In this document: in pieces, positions 1 to 8,798 of the stretch
How the letters are laid out: each line of letters begins with the position of its first letter
How positions within the stretch are numbered: position 1 is the stretch's first letter
NCBI RefSeq assembly: GCF_001458775.1
Contig: NZ_CZPZ01000004.1
Span: 62,001 to 126,000 of the forward strand
Direction of reading: 5' to 3'
Source: Candidatus Nitrospira nitrificans
Lineage (GTDB): Bacteria > Nitrospirota > Nitrospiria > Nitrospirales > Nitrospiraceae
Length of the DNA: 64,000 bases
The notes under the pieces: model-generated
Seen by the model: the letters and a program-made list of their open reading frames with translations, nothing else
What the model was told of the DNA's origin: nothing
The model's database searches: none
Translations under genes and position numbers: made by a program

Positions 1-560
1 TTCGCGACCCCTTCGTGAATCTCGACTTGTGTCGGGCCGCTGCCACGGAGAAATCTCCGTTCGAGAGGCAACCCTTCGAGTTGCCGACTCTTGGCCTCGT
101 TCCGCAGGTACACACTCGTCAGATTCAATTCTTTCATCAGAATGTCGGCTAAGAGTTCTTTCCGGCTATCCATGCCGAACGATAAGCACTGCATGACCAG
201 CAGTTGATCGTACCGATCCACGATCAACCCCGGTAGTCGATCGCCTTCTGCATAAATCAGCCGATAGGCATTGGACTGCGCGACCACTCGCTGCCGGAGG
301 CGGATCGCCTGCTGAATTCTTCCCCGCCAGAACGTCTCGTCGATGGATTCATCCTCGAATGTCAGGAGCCGGATGCGAATTTTTGACGCAGGATTATAGA
401 GACCACGTCCGTAGAATTGTCCGTCGGGGGTCAGGACATCGACCAAATCCCCGGCTGCGGCTTGACCGGTGACCGGCCCGACATGACCGGCAAAGAGCCA
501 GAGAGGCCGTCCTTCCGGGGCGCGGAGCGACGTAAGGCGGACCTGGGCCATCGTTGTCAT
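1..560 (-). CDS. Class I SAM-dependent 23S rRNA methyltransferase, RlmI-like (N-terminal part)
   Basis: Reading the minus strand from 560 gives an open frame to the window edge, so only the first ~186 residues are present. It begins MTTMAQVRL and has a PUA-like N-terminal region (LWLFAGHVGPV, then GDLVDVLTPDGQFYGRGLYNP). Next comes the conserved RLIYAEGDRLPGLIVDRYD stretch that precedes the Rossmann methyltransferase domain in RlmI/YccW-type enzymes, which methylate a cytosine C5 of 23S rRNA. The catalytic domain lies beyond the edge. GGAG stands 8 nt upstream of the chosen ATG; a second in-frame ATG at 551 is possible. The gene is divergent from the decarboxylase gene at 723. Family assignment is firm; the exact target nucleotide is not. 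Confidence 0.85.
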   Translation of the reverse strand, partial: MTTMAQVRLTSLRAPEGRPLWLFAGHVGPVTGQAAAGDLVDVLTPDGQFYGRGLYNPASKIRIRLLTFEDESIDETFWRGRIQQAIRLRQRVVAQSNAYRLIYAEGDRLPGLIVDRYDQLLVMQCLSFGMDSRKELLADILMKELNLTSVYLRNEAKSRQLEGLPLERRFLRGSGPTQVEIHEGVA

Positions 561-722
561 CGTCTTGTCTCCTGTGACTGGGTGTAGCTGACTGTGTGCG
601 TGAGCGTTCGCCTGCCGGCTGTCGTCAACTCGATCATCACGCGCTCATTGCTTGACGAACCCCGGCCAGTATGTTTTCCTGATGACGAAGCGTTTCAACC
701 GACCATGTGAGGATAAAGAAGA

Positions 723-2384
723 ATGGGCGACAAAGCCACCATTGGTTCCGCGGTACTGGATCGCCTGTATCGCCTGGGCGTTCGCCATATTTTCGGCATT
801 CCCGGGGACTATGTCCTCTCCCTCTATCAACTGATCGAGGCCTCGCCGATCACACACATCGGAACCACGCGAGAAGACTGTGCCGGGTTTGCAGCGGACG
901 CCTATGCCAGGATCAATGGGATAGGCGCGGTCTGTGTCACGTACTGCGTCGGCGGGCTCAATACCGTCAATGCCATCGCCTGTGCCTACGCCGAACGCTC
1001 GCCGGTCGTACTCCTGACCGGATCACCCGGTCTATCTGAACGAACTCGAACTCCCTATTTGCATCATATGGTTCGGGATTTTGCCACCCAACGAGAAGTC
1101 TTTGAGCGAATGACCGTCGCGGCCGTGACACTGGACGACCCGTTGACGGCTGAACGGGAGATGGATCGAGCCTTTGCCGCCCTGCTCCGCTACCGCCGTC
1201 CTATTTATATCGAAATCCCCAGAGACATGGTCCACTGTCCGCTGACAGGAGGCATGAAGCCGTTCTGCATCGAGGATACGCCGAGTGACCCGGCGGCACT
1301 GGAGGAAGCGATCAGCGAGGTGCGAATCATGCTCGCCTCTGCCAAACGGCCGGCCATGCTCGTCGGCGCGGAAGTCGGCCGCTTCGGACTCCAGGACGAT
1401 CTGGCTCGCTTAGTGGAGCGGCTGAATATCCCCATCGCCTCCACCTTGCTCGGGAAATCGATCATTCGAGAAGACCATCCGCTCTATGTCGGCGTGTACG
1501 GCGGACTCATCGGCCGGGAAGAAGTGCAGCAGTTCATCAATGAGTCCGACTGCCTGTTGCTCCTGGGATCCATTCTCTCTGATGTGGAAGATTTGGATGC
1601 CACATCGCCGTTGCTGTCCGAAGGACGAACCATCCATGCCACCGCCGACCGCGTGGCGATCAAACACCATCGGTACGAATCGATTAAATTCCAGGACTTT
1701 GTCCAAGGCCTTGTGAAATCTCCGCTTCCCTCCTTTTCTCATTCCCAGCAGCCGTTCCCCGCTCAAATCCTTCCTGTCCCGGCGACACCGGACCCGGATG
1801 CACCAGTGACGCTCGGCGGACTCTTCCGCCACCTGGATACGGTGCTCACCGAAAAGACAGTTGTCATTGCCGACGTGGGCGAATCACTCTTTGCGGCGGC
1901 CGATTTGCACGTGCGCCACCGGTTTGAGTTTCTATCGCCGGCCTATTACACATCGATGGGGTTTGCCGTTCCCGCGGCATTAGGCGCTTCGTTTGCGGAC
2001 CCGAGCCTGCGGCCCATCGTCCTGGTGGGTGACGGCGCCTTTCAAATGACCGGAACTGAATTGGCCAGCTGCGTGCGCTACGGCCAGGCTCCGATCGTCA
2101 TTATTTTGAATAATCGAGGCTATTCAACTGAGCGTGAGATCTTGGAGGGTCCCTTTAACGATGTGCATGAATGGCAGTATGACAAGGTGTGCGACCTGAT
2201 CGGAGGCGGAAGAGGTTCGCGTGTAAGCACGCAGCGGGAATTTGAACAGAACCTTGCCGCTGCCTTTGCCGATCCAAGCCGGCTTCATGTCCTGAACGTG
2301 CTCCTCAGCCCCAACGATCGATCACCCGGCATGGTGCGATTGGCGAGGCGGCTCGGGAAAAAGCTGTCGACGGATAAGCCATAG
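723..2384 (+). CDS. Thiamine-diphosphate-dependent 2-oxoacid decarboxylase (pyruvate/indolepyruvate decarboxylase family)
   Basis: The 553-residue length matches the PDC/IPDC family. All expected catalytic elements are visible: GDY near residue 28, the ThDP-activating Glu in TREDCAGFAADAYAR, the HH pair in YLHHMVRDF, and the ThDP/Mg motif GDGAFQMTGTEL ending in NNRGYSTE with the active-site Glu. These favour a non-oxidative 2-oxoacid decarboxylase over acetolactate synthase. The substrate (pyruvate, indolepyruvate, phenylpyruvate or a branched 2-oxoacid) cannot be read from the sequence. Biosynthetic neighbours are absent: the compatible-solute genes downstream are 247 nt away and probably have their own promoter. 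The protein looks intact and soluble. Confidence 0.85.
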   Translation: MGDKATIGSAVLDRLYRLGVRHIFGIPGDYVLSLYQLIEASPITHIGTTREDCAGFAADAYARINGIGAVCVTYCVGGLNTVNAIACAYAERSPVVLLTGSPGLSERTRTPYLHHMVRDFATQREVFERMTVAAVTLDDPLTAEREMDRAFAALLRYRRPIYIEIPRDMVHCPLTGGMKPFCIEDTPSDPAALEEAISEVRIMLASAKRPAMLVGAEVGRFGLQDDLARLVERLNIPIASTLLGKSIIREDHPLYVGVYGGLIGREEVQQFINESDCLLLLGSILSDVEDLDATSPLLSEGRTIHATADRVAIKHHRYESIKFQDFVQGLVKSPLPSFSHSQQPFPAQILPVPATPDPDAPVTLGGLFRHLDTVLTEKTVVIADVGESLFAAADLHVRHRFEFLSPAYYTSMGFAVPAALGASFADPSLRPIVLVGDGAFQMTGTELASCVRYGQAPIVIILNNRGYSTEREILEGPFNDVHEWQYDKVCDLIGGGRGSRVSTQREFEQNLAAAFADPSRLHVLNVLLSPNDRSPGMVRLARRLGKKLSTDKP

Positions 2385-2631
2385 GAGAAACCATCCACTC
2401 CTGCCTGCTTTTCCCTACACCCCTGCCGGACATTTCCTCAAAATTCGAGTGATTCTCGGGCATGAAGTGACAAACACTTAGCCGTTGGTCACGCCCATCG
2501 ATGGCATACCCCCTGCATTTTACAGTTGTTTATATTACACTCCAATCGGAGTAACCTAGCTCTTCTCGCCCTGCTGTCTTTACGCGAGACCGGCTTTCAG
2601 TAATAATCATTGATCCGCAGAGAGGCCCACA

Positions 2632-3876
2632 GTGTCTGATTTTTATCAAAATGGAGTCGTGACCGTTCTCCACCGGCTCGGGCAGCCCAACACCGAGCAG
2701 CTGGAGGATGAGCTTGAACGGTATGCGAAAACGACGCCGATCGCGCTGGTCCTCCCGTCGCTGTATGCGGAACTGGAGCGTCCCGCCCTCAAACGCATCG
2801 TCGAGATCCTGAGCGAGGTTCGCTACATCAACGAGATCGTCATTTCTTTGGATCAGGCCTCCGCCTTGGAATTCAGGCTGGCCAAGCAATTCTTTTCTCA
2901 ACTCCCTCAACGGGTCCGCGTCGTCTGGAACGACGGCACCCGGATCCAGGCGCTGTTGAACACCTTGGTTTCGCATGAGATCGACATCGGACATCAGGGC
3001 AAGGGACGCGGGTGCTGGACCGCCTACGGCTATGTCCTGGCCAGGGGGCAAAGCCAAGTCATCGCCCTGCATGACTGCGACATTGTCAGCTATGACCGTC
3101 AGTACCTGGCCCGCCTCTGTTACCCCGTCGCCAATCCGAACCTCGCCTACGAATTTTGTAAGGGGTATTACAGTCGCGTGACGGACCGTATGCATGGACG
3201 GGTCACCCGTCTCTTCATCACTCCGCTGATCCGGAGCTTGCAACTGCTGGTCGGGCCGCATCCGCTCCTCTCCTTTTTGGATAGCTTTCGGTACCCGCTG
3301 GCCGGTGAATTCGCGATGGTGCGGGATCTGGCGTGGATCAACCGTATTCCCGGCGACTGGGGGTTGGAAATCGGCATGCTGGCCGAGGTGTACCGCAATT
3401 GCGCGCTCCGGCGGATCTGCCAGGCGGATATCGCCGATGCCTATGAGCACAAGCATCAAACGCTGTCGACGCACAATCCGGATGCCGGCCTGCTGAAAAT
3501 GTGCGTCGATATCACGAAGTCGCTGTTCCGCAACCTGGCGAGCGAAGGGCTGGTCCTTTCGGAAAGCACCCTCAAAACGTTGCGGGCTACCTATCTCCAG
3601 GCTGCGCAGGAAGCCATCAGCCGGTACGAAAACGACGCGGCGATCAACAGCTTGCGCTTTGACCGCCATGAAGAGCGCCGCGCCGTCGAGGTGTTTCTGC
3701 GCGGCATGACCTTGGCGACGGACAGTTTCCTCGGCGACCCCTTGGGGGTTCCCATGATCTCGAACTGGAGCCGGGTGACCCACGCTGTCCCGGACATTTT
3801 TCATCGGCTCATGGACGCCGTGGAACAGGACCATGCCTGGGATCCTACGGCAGAAACCAGGCAACCCCTCTCATGA
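2632..3876 (+). CDS. gpgS: Glucosyl-3-phosphoglycerate synthase-like glycosyltransferase (GT81-type)
   Basis: A 414-residue protein starting at GTG, with GAGAGG 6 nt upstream. The N-terminus (SDFYQNGVVTVLHRLG) and the DxD-type metal/nucleotide-sugar motif HDCDIVSYD (residues 147-155) match, from memory, the bacterial and archaeal GpgS group. GpgS transfers glucose from an NDP-glucose to 3-phosphoglycerate. The stretch GDWGLEIGMLAEVYR is also typical of that group. The stop overlaps the ATG of the second glycosyltransferase by 4 nt, and a HAD phosphatase follows in the same operon, which fits a two-step synthase/phosphatase route to glucosylglycerate, an osmolyte. Mannosyl-3-phosphoglycerate synthase activity is the main alternative. 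Confidence 0.75.
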   Translation: MSDFYQNGVVTVLHRLGQPNTEQLEDELERYAKTTPIALVLPSLYAELERPALKRIVEILSEVRYINEIVISLDQASALEFRLAKQFFSQLPQRVRVVWNDGTRIQALLNTLVSHEIDIGHQGKGRGCWTAYGYVLARGQSQVIALHDCDIVSYDRQYLARLCYPVANPNLAYEFCKGYYSRVTDRMHGRVTRLFITPLIRSLQLLVGPHPLLSFLDSFRYPLAGEFAMVRDLAWINRIPGDWGLEIGMLAEVYRNCALRRICQADIADAYEHKHQTLSTHNPDAGLLKMCVDITKSLFRNLASEGLVLSESTLKTLRATYLQAAQEAISRYENDAAINSLRFDRHEERRAVEVFLRGMTLATDSFLGDPLGVPMISNWSRVTHAVPDIFHRLMDAVEQDHAWDPTAETRQPLS

Positions 3877-5198
3877 ACAACAGCTTGATTCCGCTCACCG
3901 CTGAAACCGAAGACCTGCTGGAAGCCGTGCGCAGTGCCGACATCTTAGTCGGCATTCCCAGCTTCAACAATGCAGGGACCGTCGGCCACGTCGTCCGCGC
4001 CGTCGGAGCGGGGCTGGCAAAATACTTTCACGGCCATCGTGCCGTCCTGGTCAACGCCGACGGCGGATCCACCGACGACACCTCCACCATCGTCGCCCAT
4101 ACCATGGTCGATCTGGAGCCCCTCTTTATCAGCGATCGGCAGAGCACGCTCCACCGGATTGTCACGCCCTATCACGGAATCCCAGGGAAGGGCAGCGCGT
4201 TTCGAACGATTTTCGAGATCGCTCGACGGCTCAAAGTCAAAGCCTGTGCCGTCGTCGATTCGGACGTCCGCAGCATCACGCCCGAGTGGATGGAACTGCT
4301 CCTTCATCCGATCATCAAAGAAGGCTATGACTATGTGGCCCCCTACTATCGACGCCACAAGTACGACGGAACCATCACCAACAGCATCGCCTATCCTCTG
4401 ACCCGAGCCCTCTACGGACAGGAGGTCCGTCAGCCGATCGGCGGAGATTTCGGCTTCACCGGAGAACTGGCGCAACACTATCTTGAGAAACACGTCTGGG
4501 AATCCGATGTGGCGCGCTTTGGAATCGACATTTGGATGACGACCGAAGCCATTACGAGCGGAGCCAAAGTGTGTCAGAGTTTTCTGGGGGCCAAGATCCA
4601 TGATCCCAAGGACCCAGCCGCCGATCTCTCATCCATGTTGCGGCAGGTGGTGGGCGCGTTGTTCGCCCTGATGGAAGCCCATGCCCCCACCTGGCTCCCC
4701 GTCACAGACTCTCGGAAGGTACCTCTCTTCGGCTTCCAATATGAGGTGGGTGTTGAGCCGGTGAATGTCAATGTCGAACGGATGGTGGACTTGTTTCATC
4801 TCGGGCTGACGGACCTGCGCGATATTTGGGCGCGCATGCTCTCTGAAGACGCCCTGGATGAACTGTCGCGTCTTCGGGATATCCCTCTACGAGATTTCCG
4901 CATTCCCGACTCGCTGTGGGCCAAAATTATTTATGATGCCGCCCTGGCGCATCATCGGAACGTGCTGCCCCAAGAACATCTCCTGAAAGCGCTGACCCCT
5001 CTCTATTTGGGGAAGACCGCGTCATTCGTGCTGGATAGCCAAGGGTTGACATCGGCGGAAGCCGAGCAGCTCATCGAAACACTCTGCCGGACGTTCGAGA
5101 AGCAGAAAGAATATCTTGTCGCACGTTGGCCACAGTCTCACGACGCGCGCGAAGTCATCAGTGCCGCTCGCGCGAGGCCTGAAAGGAGCGAGCCATGA
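3873..5198 (+). CDS. Family 2-like glycosyltransferase of the compatible-solute operon
   Basis: 441 residues with a GT-A fold signature: nucleotide-binding start ILVGIPSFNNAGTVGHVV (residues 24-41), NADGGSTDDT (61-70), and a DxD motif in AVVDSDVRSI (129-131). The acceptor-side GDFGFTGEL follows. Translation is coupled at both ends: the ATG overlaps the GpgS-like stop by 4 nt and its own stop overlaps the next ATG by 4 nt. The role is inferred from context. It may add a second sugar to glucosylglycerate or its phosphate, or be an alternative synthase. No transmembrane segment is obvious, so it is probably cytosolic. Donor and acceptor are unknown. Confidence 0.7.
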   Translation: MNNSLIPLTAETEDLLEAVRSADILVGIPSFNNAGTVGHVVRAVGAGLAKYFHGHRAVLVNADGGSTDDTSTIVAHTMVDLEPLFISDRQSTLHRIVTPYHGIPGKGSAFRTIFEIARRLKVKACAVVDSDVRSITPEWMELLLHPIIKEGYDYVAPYYRRHKYDGTITNSIAYPLTRALYGQEVRQPIGGDFGFTGELAQHYLEKHVWESDVARFGIDIWMTTEAITSGAKVCQSFLGAKIHDPKDPAADLSSMLRQVVGALFALMEAHAPTWLPVTDSRKVPLFGFQYEVGVEPVNVNVERMVDLFHLGLTDLRDIWARMLSEDALDELSRLRDIPLRDFRIPDSLWAKIIYDAALAHHRNVLPQEHLLKALTPLYLGKTASFVLDSQGLTSAEAEQLIETLCRTFEKQKEYLVARWPQSHDAREVISAARARPERSEP

Positions 5199-5902
5199 CC
5201 TCAAGCTGGGAACAGACGTTACTCGGACCAGTCGCAGCGCTCGGCGAACGCGTGCTCGCCATCCTCCCCAATATCCTGGCCATGATGATCCTCTTGCTGG
5301 TCGGTCTGGGCGCAGCCTGGGGCACGGGGCATTTGATGGAACGGTTGCTTCGCGTCATCGGCCTGGATCGCCTCTGCGATCGAATCGGCATCGCCGCGGC
5401 CCTGCTGAGGGGAGGCATCAAAGCCGATCCGTCCTATATCATCGGCCGCATTACCTACTGGCTGATTGTAATCTTCGCCACCACGGCATCGCTGGGCGCG
5501 CTCGATGTGGCTCCGATCAATGAAGCCGCGCACTCGCTCTTGTCGTATATTCCCCATTTGGTCACCGCGGCCGTGATCGGGATCATCGGCTATCTCGTCT
5601 CAAATTTCGTGTCACAGGCCGTCCTCATCGCCGCTGTGAACGCGGGGCTCCCTCCCGCCCGCTGGATCGCAGCCGGGACTCGTTGGGGCATTCAGCTCTT
5701 GACGGTGGCCATGGCGCTCGAACAGTTGGGGATCGCTCAACACATCGTCGTCGTTGGATTCGGCATTACCTGGGGAGGCCTCGTCCTCGCCGCCGCATTG
5801 GCCTTAGGGTTAGGTGGCAAGGATCTTGCTAAAGATTTTCTAGAACGACGTTTGGCCGGACATTCCCGGTCGCAAATCAACGAAGACCTACGACATCTAT
5901 AA
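5195..5902 (+). CDS. Small multi-pass membrane protein with mechanosensitive-channel-type TM helices
   Basis: 235 residues with about five hydrophobic helices: ILPNILAMMILLLVGLGAAW near the N-terminus, then WLIVIFATTASLGAL, LVTAAVIGIIGYLVSNFV, and a Gly/Ala-rich helix ending in LALGLGGKDLAKDFLERR. The GLGGKDLAKDF segment and helix pattern resemble the 'conserved TM helix' half of MscS-related proteins, but the cytoplasmic beta domain is missing. AAGGAG lies 8 nt before the ATG. Its place inside a compatible-solute operon suggests solute release or osmotic response, which is an inference from context. Confidence 0.75.
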   Translation: MTSSWEQTLLGPVAALGERVLAILPNILAMMILLLVGLGAAWGTGHLMERLLRVIGLDRLCDRIGIAAALLRGGIKADPSYIIGRITYWLIVIFATTASLGALDVAPINEAAHSLLSYIPHLVTAAVIGIIGYLVSNFVSQAVLIAAVNAGLPPARWIAAGTRWGIQLLTVAMALEQLGIAQHIVVVGFGITWGGLVLAAALALGLGGKDLAKDFLERRLAGHSRSQINEDLRHL

Positions 5903-5906
5903 ACTT

Positions 5907-6782
5907 ATGTCACGCTATTTACTCTTCACAGACCTGGACGGTTGTCTCTTAGACAACGACACCTATTCCTTTAACGAGGCAAGGCCGGCCCTTCACGCCC
6001 TCCGTTCGGAGAACATTCCGGTCATTATCGTCTCCGGAAAGACCCGCGCGGAGATCGAACCGCTTCGAGAGCGCCTTGACCACCATAGTCCTTTCATTGT
6101 CGAGAACGGTGCGGCGGTGTTTGTGCCCCTCAACACCTTTGATTTCCCCTTGGAACGATCGCGCCGCCGCTTCGGCTATCAAATCATCGAACTCGGCACA
6201 CCCTATGCGCTTCTCCGGGATGTGCTCCGGCAAATTGAAGAGGCGGTGGGCACACCGCTTCGAGGATTCGGTGACCTATCGGTCGATGAAGTCATGGCGA
6301 ATACAGGACTCGCCCGAGAAGATGCGCTACGGGCGATGCTGCGGGAATTCGATGAGCCGTTTTTGGTGAGCGGCCCCCCCAAGCTGATCGAGGAAGTCTG
6401 CCGCCAGATCGTGACGCGAGGGCTGAATTGGACCAGAGGGGGGCGGTTCTTTCATTTGACGGGAAACAACGACAAAGGTCGGGCCGCAGAAATTCTTCTT
6501 CGCTGTTACAAACGACAGGAACGACTGGCCAACCTGCCGGACGACATCGAAACCATCGGCATCGGCGATAGCTTGAACGATCTCCCGCTCTTACTGACGG
6601 TCGATCATCCGGTCTTGGTGCAAAAACCGGACGGCTCGTATGACCCCGACATCAACCTGCCGAATCTCATTCGCGCGCCGGGCATCGGTCCGGCCGGATG
6701 GAATCAGGCCGTCTTGGAATTGCTCAGACAGGCCTCGGAAGAGACATCCCTTGGCCGATCAGCTAATATCCGAGCCACCTGA
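5907..6782 (+). CDS. HAD-superfamily phosphoglycerate-glycoside phosphatase (MPGP/YedP-like)
   Basis: 291 residues of the HAD IIB type. Motif I is FTDLDGCLLD (Asp9/Asp11), motif II is VIIVSGKTRAEIE, and the metal site is GIGDSLNDLPLL near residue 220. The order and the closing GPAGWNQAVLELL match the mannosyl-3-phosphoglycerate phosphatase family. It would remove the phosphate from glucosyl- (or mannosyl-) 3-phosphoglycerate made by the first gene of the operon. It starts 4 nt after the preceding stop. Substrate choice between glucosyl and mannosyl forms is inferred from the GpgS-like neighbour. Confidence 0.8.
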   Translation: MSRYLLFTDLDGCLLDNDTYSFNEARPALHALRSENIPVIIVSGKTRAEIEPLRERLDHHSPFIVENGAAVFVPLNTFDFPLERSRRRFGYQIIELGTPYALLRDVLRQIEEAVGTPLRGFGDLSVDEVMANTGLAREDALRAMLREFDEPFLVSGPPKLIEEVCRQIVTRGLNWTRGGRFFHLTGNNDKGRAAEILLRCYKRQERLANLPDDIETIGIGDSLNDLPLLLTVDHPVLVQKPDGSYDPDINLPNLIRAPGIGPAGWNQAVLELLRQASEETSLGRSANIRAT

Positions 6783-6825
6783 CCGCCCCTCTTCCGAACA
6801 TTTGCGCGCTAGCAGAATGGAGTCC

Positions 6826-6916
6826 GCAGGCTGGTTAAAAAGGCCAACGTTTTCACCCGCCCTCCCCGGCGCGCCCGCTGCGAGAACGCAGCTCGCGAAA
6901 TTTTCCTATAGCCTGC
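6826..6916. repeat. Intergenic repeat copy A (degenerate, inverted ends)
   Basis: Begins GCAGGCTGGTTAAAAAGG and ends TTTTCCTATAGCCTGC, so the outer 7 nt (GCAGGCT/AGCCTGC) form a perfect inverted repeat. The inner part contains CGCTGCGAGAACGCAG. It lies in the convergent gap between the phosphatase gene and the PIN-toxin gene, whose TAG stop reuses the right end. It lacks the central decamer found in the three longer copies, so it is probably a decayed or short relative. Confidence 0.55.
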
Positions 6917-7359
6917 TAGTCCTCGGCCGGATTGATGATGTGCAATCCCGCCGTTTTTGATGCTGCCAGCAGCTGGGGATCCGCGCTGACGACGGTCAAG
7001 CGCAAGGGCTTCAGCTCCAACGCCAGTGCAAGGTGCATCACCTGAGGCGACCGAAGGAACGGATACTCCAGAGCTAATTCCTTCGTTGCCAAATAGGTTC
7101 CCATCTTCGGTTCAATAAATTGATAGAGCCCCTGTTTGGATTCAATCTCGAACTTATACAGAACGGAGTAGCAATCGTCCCGCGTAATCTGCCCTTCGTG
7201 AGCGCGTGCGCACAGCACCGAATAGAAATCCGTCACGCTCCAGGTCGGCACGATCGCGACTTTCCCGCGCTTCACCATCAGCTTGTTCACAATCCTGGTG
7301 CCCCGCTCCATGCTGTAGCGTTTAATGAGCGCGGTTGAGTCAAAATAGTAGTATGGCAT
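6916..7359 (-). CDS. PIN-domain toxin, VapC-like
   Basis: 147 residues. The PIN signature starts MPYYYFDSTALIKRY, with the first catalytic Asp at residue 7. A second acidic residue is in SVTDFYSVL and the last is in SADPQLLAAS. The third acidic site, normally the D of DAxHLA, reads QVMHLALAL here, so Asp appears replaced by Gln. PIN toxins are ribonucleases. This one may be weakened or use another acidic residue. The gene follows its putative antitoxin by 4 nt. Its stop lies in repeat A. Confidence 0.75.
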   Translation of the reverse strand: MPYYYFDSTALIKRYSMERGTRIVNKLMVKRGKVAIVPTWSVTDFYSVLCARAHEGQITRDDCYSVLYKFEIESKQGLYQFIEPKMGTYLATKELALEYPFLRSPQVMHLALALELKPLRLTVVSADPQLLAASKTAGLHIINPAED

Positions 7360-7363
7360 GCCC

Positions 7364-7633
7364 CTACACCCTCCCCTTCAGAATGATTTCCGCAAGCGGA
7401 CCTTGGAGCTTGGAGAGCCGATCTTGCAATTCATCGAGCGGCACCTCTTCATAGCCCTCTTTTCGCAAGGTGTCGGCAAGGTTCCCATTATTGAAGGACG
7501 CCGTGTCTTCCTTCAGTCGGTCGTTCAATCGCCGCTTGGCCACGCGGCTTGAAAGCTTTTGTCCGGATTTGGTCAACCCCCGCCCCCTGCTGCGAGGAGC
7601 TCGGCTGACGGAGAGTTCGTCTGTCTTTTTCAC
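7364..7633 (-). CDS. Putative antitoxin partner of the PIN protein
   Basis: 89 residues from GTG at 7633, chosen because GGAGG lies 8 nt upstream; an in-frame TTG at 7639 is too close to that site. The N-terminal half is very basic (SRAPRSRGRGLTKSGQKLSSRVAKRRL). The C-terminal half is acidic and amphipathic (LRKEGYEEVPLDELQDRLSKLQ). That is the usual DNA-binding plus toxin-binding layout of antitoxins, but no named antitoxin family is recognised. The antitoxin role is inferred from size and from the PIN gene 4 nt downstream. Confidence 0.6.
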   Translation of the reverse strand: MKKTDELSVSRAPRSRGRGLTKSGQKLSSRVAKRRLNDRLKEDTASFNNGNLADTLRKEGYEEVPLDELQDRLSKLQGPLAEIILKGRV

Positions 7634-7658
7634 GATCAATGCCTCCTCATGAAAGGTT

Positions 7659-8798
7659 TTACCGCTTCACCCCCGACTCTTCTCGCGGGCAACTCGCCGG
7701 CATCGTCGCCGTCTCCGGCAATGCGACCTCGCCGAAAATATGCGCCGCAATCGCCTTCGCGACATCCGACGACAGCTCGTGTTGCATCACACGCAGCGTC
7801 TTCGCCGTGGCTTCACGCTCCGTCAGGTGCCCTTCTCTCCCACCACGCGCCGTCGCCCCGACGACCCGCCGCGTCCCCGGCTCCACAACTTCGAAATCAC
7901 TGCACCATCGTACGTATTTGAACTGTGGGTCCCGCACCTCAATGGGGAACAAACGGACAGTGCCTCGGACGATCAATTCCGGGGAACCGGCCTCGTCACC
8001 TTCCGCTCGTGTCGTCACGTGAAGCCCTTCCCGGATCAGCCCTTCCGCCAGCGCGCGTCCGACCGGTTCCGCATGGTCGCCGGACACTTGTACCGCAAGC
8101 ACCAGATTCGTGGCAAGAAATTGCTCCAGCTCGCCCGACAATTCGTTTACCTGATAACGGGATGGAGCGCCGTTCCCACTGAGACGGATCACCCGCAAAT
8201 CCGTGTTGTATACCTCGCGCAGCACGAGATTTCGTCCGGCCCGCCGAAGGGCGCGGACCTTGGCAAGTTTGTCGATCGCTTGCCGTGACTCGGCGACATC
8301 CGCGTCGATCGCGCGATCCAACGCCAAGACCTTCTCCATCAATGCGGCTTCGGCCTGCGCGCGATTCATCACACTCAAGGCGTAGTACACCCGGCTGTCC
8401 CGGTCATACCACACATCGGCGATCCTGACGCTTTCCAGCATTTTGTCGGTGGACACTTTCGTCACGCTGTCGATCGTGAGCCGCCGCTCGGCGTTGGAGA
8501 CACCACGATTCTCGACGAGCAAATACGATTCCCAGTCCTTCGCCTGCGCGGCGACTTCCGCCTTGAAGATGCGAGCCACCGCCGCATAGGCCTGATCCTC
8601 CGCATTGCTTCGAGTCTCTGCTTGACCGACCCCTGTCAGGTATTGCGTCAACGGGTAGTCCGCGCTCCGGCCATCGACCCACGCGGGCTTTCCTTTGCCA
8701 GTGAACCACGCACAGCCAGTCCATGCAGATACCATCCACCCCAGGCACAGGAAGACCGCGACACCTTGTCCGAACCAACACTCGCCGGTCCGCATCAT
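7659..8798 (-). CDS. LPP20/LpoB-like lipoprotein, last gene of a lipoprotein operon
   Basis: 379 residues from ATG 8798, chosen because it overlaps the upstream stop as ATGA. A longer frame upstream lies inside the previous gene. The N-terminal signal region ends WMVSAWTGCAWF, a plausible lipobox. The following domain (KPAWVDGRSADYPLTQYLTGVGQAETRSNAEDQAYAAVARIF) has the pattern of LPP20-type lipoproteins. The second half (LAVQVSGDHAEPVGRALAEGLIREGLHVT) resembles the fold of LpoB/TolB-N-like proteins. It is probably anchored in the outer membrane. The function is unknown; cell-envelope maintenance is inferred from its neighbours. Confidence 0.7.
   Translation of the reverse strand: MMRTGECWFGQGVAVFLCLGWMVSAWTGCAWFTGKGKPAWVDGRSADYPLTQYLTGVGQAETRSNAEDQAYAAVARIFKAEVAAQAKDWESYLLVENRGVSNAERRLTIDSVTKVSTDKMLESVRIADVWYDRDSRVYYALSVMNRAQAEAALMEKVLALDRAIDADVAESRQAIDKLAKVRALRRAGRNLVLREVYNTDLRVIRLSGNGAPSRYQVNELSGELEQFLATNLVLAVQVSGDHAEPVGRALAEGLIREGLHVTTRAEGDEAGSPELIVRGTVRLFPIEVRDPQFKYVRWCSDFEVVEPGTRRVVGATARGGREGHLTEREATAKTLRVMQHELSSDVAKAIAAHIFGEVALPETATMPASCPREESGVKR

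Noticed and set aside
2530-3864. 444-residue open frame antisense to the GpgS-like gene
   Set aside because: No recognisable domain, low-complexity Arg/Gly/Asp composition typical of the reverse of a GC-rich gene; the plus-strand gene has clear motifs and operon coupling.
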